From: Fidelibacterota bacterium | Lineage (GTDB): Bacteria; Fidelibacterota; Marinisomatia; SCGC-AAA003-L08; GCA-2689995 | Reading direction: 5' to 3' | NCBI GenBank assembly: GCA_002689995.1 | Contig: NZIV01000063.1 | Span: 164,833 to 228,832, forward strand | Length of the DNA stretch: 64,000 nucleotides | Part shown: positions 51,486-61,500 of the stretch, one piece after another | Layout: each line of letters begins with the position of its first letter | How positions within the stretch are numbered: position 1 is the first letter of the stretch | Program-made: the position numbers and the translations under genes | The notes under the pieces: generated by a model | Seen by the model: only the letters and a program-made list of their open reading frames with translations | What the model was told of the DNA's origin: nothing | Database searches by the model: none

Positions 51486-52597
51486 TTTTTAGATTTATCC
51501 CAGCCAAATAATTGGTGCGACCATAAGCTTATGGTTCCCATTAAAATTATATATGGAATTTGTAATAAACTCCATAAAATAAAATTTTCATAATTATTAT
51601 TTTTTAAAATAGGTGTGCTGGTTAAAGATTGATAAAATTTAGCTTCAAAACCAACTTTAATAATTAGACACATAATAAAAAAATTAATATGTCCAAGAAT
51701 TAGTAAAGTAAAGATTAATAAATTTGTTAGAAAAGTAATTAGTGACATTAAAAAAAAATTAGGACATAATTTTAACATATACTTTGAATCTCCAGCCCAT
51801 CGCATTCGTTGCTTTAAAAAGCTCCACCAACTATTTTCAGTTCGGGCAATCATTACATTCTTAGTTAATGCAATAACAATATTTGCATTATTGTGTCTAC
51901 AAATTTGCATAAAAACTGAATCATCACCTTGTAATAAGTTAGAAATATATTTAAATCCCCCGACTTTATTAAATAAGGATTTTCGGTATGCTTGATTTTG
52001 TCCCGTGCAAGCCCATGGTTTCCTAATATTACATTGTGCAATTGTTGCACCCATTAGCATTTGAAAGTCAACAGATTGAAATAAAGAAACCTTGGTCTCA
52101 GATGGAATAGTAGAAGATAATCCAACAACATAATCAGCATTATTTGTAAAAAATTCTGCCATCTCTTTAACCCAATTTTTATGTGGCCTGCAATCTACAT
52201 CAGTAAATAACAACCATTCATGAGATGCAAATTTGATTCCAGCATCTAAAGCTTTTTTTTTAAATGATAGTATATTATTACCATTAAATGATGAGGTATA
52301 TTTAAAGCGTGAATCTTCATTTTCTATATTTTTAATTATTTTATATGTATCATCATTTGATTCATCGTCAACAATAATAAACTCAAGTACTCCTGAATAA
52401 GTTTGATTCTTTAAACATTTGATTAAACTAAGAAGTGAATTTGCACCATTTTTGACTGCAATAATTACAGAAATTGGTACTGTGTTATTTTCAATAGGTT
52501 TGAAAATTTGAGGTGATGAAATTTTTCTTTTAAACTTATTTATTTTATAACAATATATAATAAAAATAATGCTAGTGAATACAATTAAATAAGTCAT
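51482..52597 (-). CDS. Family 2-type glycosyltransferase, membrane-anchored
   Basis: 'PISVIIAVKNGANSLLSLIKCLKNQTYSGVLEFIIVDDESNDDT', 'WLLFTDVDCRPHKNWV'; ATGA-type overlap with neighbour. Confidence 0.9.
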   Translation of the reverse strand: MTYLIVFTSIIFIIYCYKINKFKRKISSPQIFKPIENNTVPISVIIAVKNGANSLLSLIKCLKNQTYSGVLEFIIVDDESNDDTYKIIKNIENEDSRFKYTSSFNGNNILSFKKKALDAGIKFASHEWLLFTDVDCRPHKNWVKEMAEFFTNNADYVVGLSSTIPSETKVSLFQSVDFQMLMGATIAQCNIRKPWACTGQNQAYRKSLFNKVGGFKYISNLLQGDDSVFMQICRHNNANIVIALTKNVMIARTENSWWSFLKQRMRWAGDSKYMLKLCPNFFLMSLITFLTNLLIFTLLILGHINFFIMCLIIKVGFEAKFYQSLTSTPILKNNNYENFILWSLLQIPYIILMGTISLWSHQLFGWDKSKN

Positions 52598-52641
52598 AGA
52601 ATGATTATTTTTATGATATTTATGTACTTCTAGATCTAATA

Positions 52642-53598
52642 TTAACTTACACTAAATCCCTGCTCATTCATCCATTGATCATTTGGAAATTTTGACAAAT
52701 AATTACGGATTGAATCAGGAAGTATTACCAAGCAATTTTGATTTTTCTTTAATACTTTAGCAGCATTTAATGCACCCCAGGTAGCTGTACCACACGATCC
52801 TCCACATAATAAACCTTCTTCTTTTATTAGTTTTCTAGCTGTACGGAATGAATCTTCATCATTTACTTTAATATAATTATCAACTAAGTTATTATTAAGT
52901 ACATCTGGAAAAAAGTCGTATCCTATTCCTTCAACTTTGTAAGGATGTATTTCTTTACCTCCACCAAGAATTGAACCATATGGATCTACGCCTATAATTT
53001 TAATGTTTGGTATTTCTTCTTTTAATCTTTTTGCTAAACCTGTAATTGTACCACCAGTACCTACACCTGCAACAAGCATATCTAAATCTGTTCCAAAATC
53101 TTCAAGAATTTCTTCTGCCGTATAATGATAGTGTGCATTTGGATTTGCAGAGTTTCCATATTGATCTAAAATATGTGAATTAGGTATTTCTGAATTTAAT
53201 TTTTTAGCAATACTTATATGGCTATCAGGATCATGTGAGGCAGCTTCAGATGGTGTTCTAATTATTTTAGCTCCCAATGCTTCTAAAACGACTTGTTTTT
53301 CTTGACTCATTTTTTCAGGCATAGTTATAATCATTTTATAGCCTTTTACTGCAGCAGTTAATGCTAGTCCTATGCCTGTATTTCCAGATGTAGGTTCAAT
53401 CAAAGTATCTCCTGGTTTTATTCGACCTGCTTTTTCTGCCTCTGTTATCATATTAAAACCAATTCTATCTTTTATTGATCCACCTGCGTTGAAAAATTCA
53501 CACTTTGCATACAGATTACATTTTAAATTTTTTGCGATTTTATTTAATTTAACAACTGGCGTTTTTCCGATTGCTTCTAATATATTTTTTCTAATCAT
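52642..53598 (-). CDS. cysK: Cysteine synthase / PLP-dependent beta-synthase
   Basis: '[12 protein letters not shown]', '[15 protein letters not shown]', '[18 protein letters not shown]', '[10 protein letters not shown]'. Confidence 0.9.
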   Translation of the reverse strand: MIRKNILEAIGKTPVVKLNKIAKNLKCNLYAKCEFFNAGGSIKDRIGFNMITEAEKAGRIKPGDTLIEPTSGNTGIGLALTAAVKGYKMIITMPEKMSQEKQVVLEALGAKIIRTPSEAASHDPDSHISIAKKLNSEIPNSHILDQYGNSANPNAHYHYTAEEILEDFGTDLDMLVAGVGTGGTITGLAKRLKEEIPNIKIIGVDPYGSILGGGKEIHPYKVEGIGYDFFPDVLNNNLVDNYIKVNDEDSFRTARKLIKEEGLLCGGSCGTATWGALNAAKVLKKNQNCLVILPDSIRNYLSKFPNDQWMNEQGFSVS

Positions 53599-53754
53599 AA
53601 ATTATCCTGTAAAATTAATCACAAAATTTAGAACAAGTTTTACTTTTGTTCCATGTGTCAAATATTTACTTAAATTATAATGTGTTAATTTTTATCTAAT
53701 CATATAAAATCATTTTCCTCATAAAAATCTAATGAAACTATAATATTTTAAATC

Positions 53755-54447
53755 ATGGAAAACAAAAAACATATAGTAATAATAGACGATGAGCAAGATA
53801 TTTTAGAACTTTTACGATATAATTTTGATAAAATTGGATATAGAACAACATGTTTATCTGATGGTGAAAGTGCATTAAAAGAAATTAGGGAATCTCTACC
53901 AGACTTAATACTTTTAGATCTTATGCTTCCAGGAATTGATGGATTAGATGTTTGCAGAATACTAAAAAATAGTGAACAGACATTAAAAATACCTATTATA
54001 ATGATTACTGCAAAAGGAGAAGATCCAGATGTTATCAAAGGATTAGAGATTGGGGCTGATGACTATGTTACAAAACCATTTAGTTTAAAAGTTTTATTTG
54101 CAAGAGTAAATGCGTTATTGAGAAGAAGAGCTGACTCGCTAAATTCTAATAATGAAATACAAATTAAAGAAATCTCCATCCACCCAGGCAAAAGACGAGT
54201 AAAAGTTCGTAATAAGAAAATAGAGCTAACATTTTCTGAATTTCAGATATTATATTTATTAGCAGGGAGACCTAATATAGTTTTCAGTAGGCAGCAAATT
54301 ATTGATGAAATCCATGGAATTAATTATCATGTAACAGATCGTTCTATTGATTTTCAAATAGTTGGTCTTCGTCAAAAATTAGGAAAAGCTAAAAAATATA
54401 TTCAAACAATACGTAGTGTAGGGTATAAATTTAACCCTGAAGAATAA
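53755..54447 (+). CDS. phoB: Response regulator, OmpR/PhoB family
   Basis: Receiver 'IVIIDDEQDILELLRYNF', 'LILLDLMLPGIDGLDVCR', winged helix 'VTDRSIDFQIVGLRQKLGKAKKYIQTIRSVGYKF'. Confidence 0.88.
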   Translation: MENKKHIVIIDDEQDILELLRYNFDKIGYRTTCLSDGESALKEIRESLPDLILLDLMLPGIDGLDVCRILKNSEQTLKIPIIMITAKGEDPDVIKGLEIGADDYVTKPFSLKVLFARVNALLRRRADSLNSNNEIQIKEISIHPGKRRVKVRNKKIELTFSEFQILYLLAGRPNIVFSRQQIIDEIHGINYHVTDRSIDFQIVGLRQKLGKAKKYIQTIRSVGYKFNPEE

Positions 54448-54450
54448 AAT

Positions 54451-56205
54451 TTGAAAAAAAAATCAATCTCAAAAAAATTATTTAAATTTTTTTGCATTAT
54501 ATTAGTTATAACAATCCCTTCTATGGGATTTTTTTATACTTATTATATAAAACAATTCTACTTTTCTGAAAATCTAAAAAACCTTACTTCAAAAGCAAAA
54601 TTACTTGAAAAAGTTATAATTGATAAAAATCTTGATGATATTAAAAATACAGATGAGATTTTTAAACAATTAGGACGAGAAACAAGTACTAGATTTACTT
54701 TGATTGATATAAATGGAAATGTTATTGGAGATTCTCATCAAAGTTCAAGTTTGATGGACAATCATCTAAATAGACCAGAAATAATGATGGCGCTAAAAAA
54801 TGATTTAGGGACGTCAATTCGTTTTAGCTCAACACTTCAAATTGATATGTTATATTTAGCTATTCCTTATTATCACAATAATAATAGATATATTATTCGA
54901 ACATCTATTTCAATTTTAGATCTTCAGGAAAATATTAACAAATTATATTTCAGTTTGATAATTATTGGTGCTCTTGTTTTAATTGTTTCATTAATCCTTT
55001 GCTTTTATTTTGCTCAAAATATTGGAAAAATATTTAACGAAATCGGAAACCACTCAGTAAAAATTTCTGAAGGTAATTTTAATAGCTACCTTCCAGAAAA
55101 TAATATTATTGAATTAGATAATTTGTCAAAATCAATAAATTCGATGGTAAATGGTATTGGTAGTCGAATAAAAACGATATCAAGACAAAAAAATGAATCA
55201 GAAACAATTTTATCAAGTATGTCTGAGGCTGTATTAGCATTGGATTTAAATGGGAAAATATTGATGCTAAATTCTTCTGGGTATAATTTATTTAATCTCA
55301 ATTTAGATAATACGATAGGTAAATCTGTTTATAAACTGATAAGAAATTCTAATATATTGAGTTTTTTTGAGGAAATTATTGAAAAACAAGATTTAATTGA
55401 AAAAGAAATTAAAATGACAAATACTGATAAAGTCTTAATTTCACGAGGAACAATACTTTTAGATGATTTGCGAAAACCAATTGGAGCTGTAATTGTATTT
55501 AATGATATAACTAAAATTCATGTTTTAGAGAATATAAGGAAAGAATTTGTTGCAAATGTGTCACATGAATTAAAAACTCCTGTAACGGCAATTAAAGGTT
55601 TTGTAGAGACTATGATTTCAAGTACGGATAATAAAGAACAAAATAAATTTTTGAAAATAATTGAGAATCATAAAAATCGCCTCAATGATATTATAAATGA
55701 TTTATTATTTTTATCTCGAATTGAAGGTAAAAATGAAAGAAATAAACTAGATATTAAGAAAAGTAACATATTATTGATTTTAGAAGCTTCAAATTTTGAA
55801 TGTCAAAATTTAATAGAAGAGAAAAATATTCCTTTAAAAATTGAATGCAGTGATAAAATAAAAATGAATCTGAATCCAAGATTAATGCAAGTTGCAATAA
55901 CAAATTTACTAATAAATGCAATAAAGTATAGTGATAAAAACTCCAAAATAAGTATAGTTGTAAAAGATCAAAATAAAAACTTATTAATTTCAGTTATTGA
56001 CAGTGGAATCGGAATTGAGGAGAAACACCATGGAAGATTATTTGAAAGATTTTACAGAGTTGATAGTTCGCGAAATAGAGAAGAAGGTGGAAATGGACTT
56101 GGACTTGCAATAGTTAAGCATATTATACAAACGCACAATGGTGAAATTTTAATAAAAAGTGAAGTGTACAAGGGGACTACTTTTACTATTAATCTCCCAA
56201 AATAA
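54451..56205 (+). CDS. phoR: Sensor histidine kinase, PhoR-like (HAMP, PAS, HisKA, HATPase)
   Basis: 'FVANVSHELKTPVTAIKGFVETM', 'DSGIGIEEKHHGRLFERFYRVDSSRNREEGGNGLGLAIVKHI'. Confidence 0.88.
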   Translation: MKKKSISKKLFKFFCIILVITIPSMGFFYTYYIKQFYFSENLKNLTSKAKLLEKVIIDKNLDDIKNTDEIFKQLGRETSTRFTLIDINGNVIGDSHQSSSLMDNHLNRPEIMMALKNDLGTSIRFSSTLQIDMLYLAIPYYHNNNRYIIRTSISILDLQENINKLYFSLIIIGALVLIVSLILCFYFAQNIGKIFNEIGNHSVKISEGNFNSYLPENNIIELDNLSKSINSMVNGIGSRIKTISRQKNESETILSSMSEAVLALDLNGKILMLNSSGYNLFNLNLDNTIGKSVYKLIRNSNILSFFEEIIEKQDLIEKEIKMTNTDKVLISRGTILLDDLRKPIGAVIVFNDITKIHVLENIRKEFVANVSHELKTPVTAIKGFVETMISSTDNKEQNKFLKIIENHKNRLNDIINDLLFLSRIEGKNERNKLDIKKSNILLILEASNFECQNLIEEKNIPLKIECSDKIKMNLNPRLMQVAITNLLINAIKYSDKNSKISIVVKDQNKNLLISVIDSGIGIEEKHHGRLFERFYRVDSSRNREEGGNGLGLAIVKHIIQTHNGEILIKSEVYKGTTFTINLPK

Positions 56206-56344
56206 TCTTTTTCAAGTTAATTCTCTAACTTAATTCTATTTTTCTACAAAACTTCCCCAAATATTCCTTAGGTAAATTACTTATATTGAATTTTGAATTC
56301 AATTAAATAACTAATTAAATAATAATAATAAAACTTAAGGTAAA

Positions 56345-58336
56345 ATGAAGAATATAATACTATTAATACCAATATTAATCAATTTATTGTCCGCAGTAGA
56401 TCATTGCGGAACGTTAACATCAGATGAGACATGGGCTGCATCGGATGAACATTTATTGACGTGTCAAACATTTGTACCAGCAGGAGTAACTTTGACAATC
56501 GAAGCAGGGGCAACGGTTAAGTCATTAGCGGATGATGGTAATGGTTTAGCACCGGCTTTAGTTGTTATGCAGGGTGGAATGCTTATGGCTGAAGGAACAG
56601 CAGGAGCACCAATTACATTTACAGCAGATATGACTGACGCAGAGTTGGCAGCAAACCCAAGAGGAAACTGGGGTGGTGTGATTATCAATGGTTATGCACC
56701 GATTGCAACGACAGGTGGGGTTAACTATGTTGAAGGTTTAGAAGGTGTTCCATATGGAGGAAGTGATCCAGATGATAACTCAGGAGTACTGAGTCATGTT
56801 CGAGTATGGCATGGTGGTCGTTCAATTGGAATGGACAATGAGATTAACGGTATCACATTGGCTGGTGTTGGTCGAGGGACAACAGTAGAATATAGTGAGG
56901 TTGCTTACAATTTAGATGATGGGTTCGAGATGTTTGGTGGTACAGTTGATTTACATCATTGTTCAGTTGTAAACGTTGGAGATGATGCTTTTGATACAGA
57001 TGAAGGTTATCAAGGTAGAGGTCAATTTTTATTTGTTCATAGAGATGCTGAGAGTGATAAAGCACATGAAATGGATAGTAAAACAAACAGTGATTTTGAC
57101 TCACAGCCAAGATCTCATCCAATGTTTTCAAATGTTACAGTTATGGGTGGAGCAGAAGATGCTTTAAGATTAAGAGAAGGTACCGGTGGTGATTTTAGGA
57201 ACTATATTATATATGATGTTGGTGATGATGCAATTAGGAATGATGACAATGGTTCAGAGTTGGTAACACAGGACTTTTCAGCGACAGCAGGATTGTATCC
57301 AGATTATTTATATATATCTTCAAACACATTAATGTGGAATGTTGGTAATCAGCTTTTTAATGATTTTGAAGATACACCATCATTTGCAGGGACAGCAATA
57401 GAAGCTGATCCTGGATTAAGTTCAGCATATATGGTTGTTACGCCAACAGCAGGTGGAGCAGCATATCAAAGTGTTGATGCTGTGGCAGAGGCATGGTTTA
57501 CACAGACAGATTACAAAGGTGCTTTTGGACAAGACAACTGGCTAGAAGGACTTTCTATATTATCTGGAACGTTTGCACAAGAACCTGACTGTGGTAGTGG
57601 AGATGTTAATTTGGATGGTTCAATAAATGTTGCAGATATTGTAATAATGGTTCAATATATTCTTGGTTTAGTTCAGTTTAATGATGCTGATATTTGTACT
57701 GCTGACGTTAATCCTGATGGAGTGATAAATGTTGTTGATATCGTTCAGACTGTACAATTTATATTGGGTCCTTTAGCATTTGAGTTTGAGGCTAGTTATG
57801 TCAATATTATAAAAGGTGTTGAAAGTGTATCATATGATTCTGATGGCTTAGTTGGTGCAGTTCAATTTGAATTAACACATGATGCTGACTTTTCAATAGA
57901 ATTAGCAGAAGATGTTATGATTGCAGATTACATTACAAATGATAATAAAACGCTAATTATTATAGTAAATCCATATTCAAATAAATTATTTGATATAAAA
58001 GGAAATTACAAAATATCTGAAGTTATTTCAGCAAATAGTGAGACCTTGATCCCGACTAATGTTGTTATTCCTGATGATTTTGTATTATCAAATGCGTATC
58101 CAAACCCATTTAATCCAATTACTACATTAAATATACAGCTTTCAAATGAAAGTTTAGTTGTAGCTAAAGTATTTAATGTTAATGGTCAACTAGTAGATAT
58201 AATTCATAATGGTGTAAAAAATGCAGGATCGTATAATTTAACCTGGGATGCAGTTAATTTTTCCTCTGGTATCTATTTTATTGAGACTTCAATTGATTCA
58301 AAAACATTGATTCAAAAAGTTTCTTTGATAAAATAG
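56345..58336 (+). CDS. Secreted right-handed beta-helix-like protein with dockerin-like repeats and T9SS-like C-terminal sorting tail
   Basis: 'CGTLTSDETWAASDEHLLTCQTFVPAGVTLTIEAGATVKS'; 'GDVNLDGSINVADIVIMVQYILG...ADVNPDGVINVVDIVQTVQFILG'; 'LSNAYPNPFNPITTLNIQL...GIYFIETSIDSKTLIQKVSLIK'. Confidence 0.8.
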   Translation: MKNIILLIPILINLLSAVDHCGTLTSDETWAASDEHLLTCQTFVPAGVTLTIEAGATVKSLADDGNGLAPALVVMQGGMLMAEGTAGAPITFTADMTDAELAANPRGNWGGVIINGYAPIATTGGVNYVEGLEGVPYGGSDPDDNSGVLSHVRVWHGGRSIGMDNEINGITLAGVGRGTTVEYSEVAYNLDDGFEMFGGTVDLHHCSVVNVGDDAFDTDEGYQGRGQFLFVHRDAESDKAHEMDSKTNSDFDSQPRSHPMFSNVTVMGGAEDALRLREGTGGDFRNYIIYDVGDDAIRNDDNGSELVTQDFSATAGLYPDYLYISSNTLMWNVGNQLFNDFEDTPSFAGTAIEADPGLSSAYMVVTPTAGGAAYQSVDAVAEAWFTQTDYKGAFGQDNWLEGLSILSGTFAQEPDCGSGDVNLDGSINVADIVIMVQYILGLVQFNDADICTADVNPDGVINVVDIVQTVQFILGPLAFEFEASYVNIIKGVESVSYDSDGLVGAVQFELTHDADFSIELAEDVMIADYITNDNKTLIIIVNPYSNKLFDIKGNYKISEVISANSETLIPTNVVIPDDFVLSNAYPNPFNPITTLNIQLSNESLVVAKVFNVNGQLVDIIHNGVKNAGSYNLTWDAVNFSSGIYFIETSIDSKTLIQKVSLIK

Positions 58337-58354
58337 TTTTATGACTCAAAAAGA

Positions 58355-58388
58355 AAAGCTCTAGGATAACCCTAGGGCTTTTTTTTTC
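58355..58388 (+). terminator. Intrinsic terminator after beta-helix gene
   Basis: AAAGCTCTAGGataacCCTAGGGCTTTTTTTTT. Confidence 0.85.
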
Positions 58389-58501
58389 AAAAATTAACAA
58401 TTACTATTCCTAACTCCCTGCTACTAATAAACTAATTTTAATCTAATATTAAACTATTAATCTTTATTAATTATTTAGTTTAAAAAAGGTGTTTTATAAC
58501 A

Positions 58502-61500
58502 ATGAAAAATTTATTTTTCTTTATAATATTCTTATCTCACTTATTATCTGCAGATTTAATAGGAAATGTTTCTGATAAAAATTCAAAAGAACCGCTAATT
58601 GGAGCTAATGTTTACATAAAAAATACAAATTTTGGCGCTGCAACTGATCTAGATGGGAATTTTATCATTAAAAATATTCCAACAGGAGATTATTTAGTTA
58701 TTGTTTCATTTATTTCATATAAAACCATTGAAAAAAGTATTAACATAATTGAAAAAAATGAAATATTCAATTTTGAATTAGAGATTAATTCTTTACAAAC
58801 AAGCGAGATAAATGTTAGTGGTGTATTAAAAAAAAGCAATGAAATAAAAAAAATATTTGATCAAAAACAGTCAAAAAATATTATTAATACTTTTTCAGAG
58901 AGTGAGCTTAGAAAAAGCGGAGATTCAAATGCTGCTGAAGCATTAAGACGGATAACAGGTGTTACAATAGTTGAAGATAAAAACATTGTAATAAGAGGCT
59001 TGGGCGATAGATATAGTCAAGCTCAAATAAATGGTTTAACAATGCCTAGTACAGATCCCGATAAGAGAAATTTACCATTAAATTTATTTCCATCAAAAAT
59101 CATTGAAAAAATTGAGGTATATAAAAGTTATCATCCTAAACTACCAGGAAACTTTGCAGGTGGCTCCATTAATGTGAAAACAAAATCATATCCAGATAAT
59201 TTCATATTAAAATTCAACATAACAAATTCTAATAATTCAAATCTATCAATTAATAATATTAGATTACCTAATAATGGATATGTAAATGTATATGGTGATT
59301 ATTCAGATTATAAACTTGATTTAAGTAAAAATGAATTTGGTTCAAAATATATATTTGAATACAGACCGGTATATTTCAGACAATATCATGGTACCGATTT
59401 AAGCGAAGAGAGCTATATATTTGAAACATTCCTAAATGATTTAGAATATAGTAACTATGAATTTATTGAAAATAATGATTGGAATATCGATGACCAAATT
59501 TGGGAACAATTTTATTATAATAAATTAGCAGCTAATGTACAAAATTTAAAATCAAGCTATCAAAAAAATCAAATTAATGATGAGAATTTAAAAATTTTCG
59601 GGATACAATTACCAAGGTCTCCTTTTGGTTTTTCATTAATGAATGGTAATAAATATGAAAAGTTAAGTAAAACTGAATTTGGTTACTTTATAAATTTAAA
59701 CTATAAGAATGATTTTGAAACAAATATTGAAAATAATAAAATCCATTCAAAAAGTGGTAATAGTTATAATGTCCAATATGATTTTGATCAAAATCAAAAT
59801 AGTTTTAAGACAAATTTATCTATTCTTGCAACGACAGGCATTAAATATAAGTTTAATAAAAATCATTTTTTTAAAATTGATTATAATTATTTAGATATAA
59901 TTACTTCAAAAAATGAGGCAATGTCAACCTTTAGCGATGAATCATTTTATGAGCTAGATAATGGTGGCTTATCCTTATCCGATAAAATAACTGAAAAATC
60001 AATTAAATCACACCACTATATAATAAATCATAATTTTGTAAATGATAAATTTTCATCAGAATTAAGTTTTTTTTATAATAATAGTAAATCAAACTTAAAT
60101 ATGCCAGATATGAAACAGCAGACCTATCACAAAAATATTTATCAAGGAAATGGAGTTTGGGATGATGATGAAATATTTGTTGATTCAAATTTGAATGGAA
60201 TTTGGGATGAAGGCGATTTATTTACTGATTTAGGAAATGGAATTCGGGATGATGGTGAATCATTCACAGATTTAGGAAATGGAGTTTGGGATCAGCAAAA
60301 TGGTTTTGAAGATTTTAATGATAATGGAATCCCGGCTTTTGGGTGGAGTGGTGAAAATAATGGTATATGGGACTTTGCAGATTCTAATGGTAATGGAATT
60401 TGTGAGGAGATTATAGGCTTGAACCCTTTATTACCTAATGTGTCATATTGGGAATGCGAGACTTGGACTGATATAGGTAATGGAGTTTGGGATGAAAATG
60501 AGGTGTTTTTTGATATAGGTAATGGAGTTTGGGATGAAGGTGAAGAAATTATATATGATTTTAACAATAATGGTTTATATGATACTGCAGAGGAGTATAT
60601 TGATTCAAATGGTGATGGAATTTATAATTATGCAGAATTATTTGAAGACACCAATGGAAATGGAATTTGGGATGAAGGTGAAGAATTAGTAAACGAGAGG
60701 ATTGATTATTTAAATGAAAATTATAGGTATTTATCTCTTATTCAAGGCCAAGGTGAAAATGGAGTTAAGCCAACTAAAAGGACTTGGGTTTATGGAGGAG
60801 AAAAGCAAACATCATTTGGGTTAGATTATAATTTTAATTTTAAAGTTTTAAATGATATTAACATTGATTTTTTGATTGGTATTGAGTCTATAGAAAAGGA
60901 TAGATCATTTAGTAAGAGAGAATTTACAATGGGAACTAATTCTTCTTTCAATATTTTTGATGGCATATTTAATCCCAATATAAATTACCCTGGTGAAATA
61001 TTTGATGATACAGATAATCTATTCTCCTTACAATTAGAGACATTTACTGATAATAATGGTAACGGTTTATGGGATTCTGAGGAATTATTTAATGATTTAA
61101 ATAATAATGGAATTTGGGATGGACCAGAGGTTTTTAATGATTTAAATAATAATGGAATTTGGGATGGACCAGAGGTTTTAGTTACTGATCTTGGCAATGG
61201 AATTTGGGATGAGGGTGAGGTTTTTATAGATGTTAATAATGATGGTCATTATAATCCAAGTGATGAATTTATCGATTTGAATGGCAATGGAATTTGGGAT
61301 GGTGATTACTTTGTTGATATAAATGGCAATGGAGAATATGACGCAGATGATTTTTTAGAATCAGCATCATTTTTAGGTAACTGTGACTATGATGGAGATG
61401 GTTATTTTGATGGACCATGTGATGTCAATGGAGATGGTATCTATAATCTAATGGAAGAACTTATAATTGATTGGGATAATGATGGATATTGGGATAATGC

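Noticed and set aside
56464-57167. ORFs overlapping the beta-helix gene on both strands (56464-56688, 56853-57131, 56976-57167)
   Set aside because: Alternative-frame or antisense readings of a gene with clear domain signatures.
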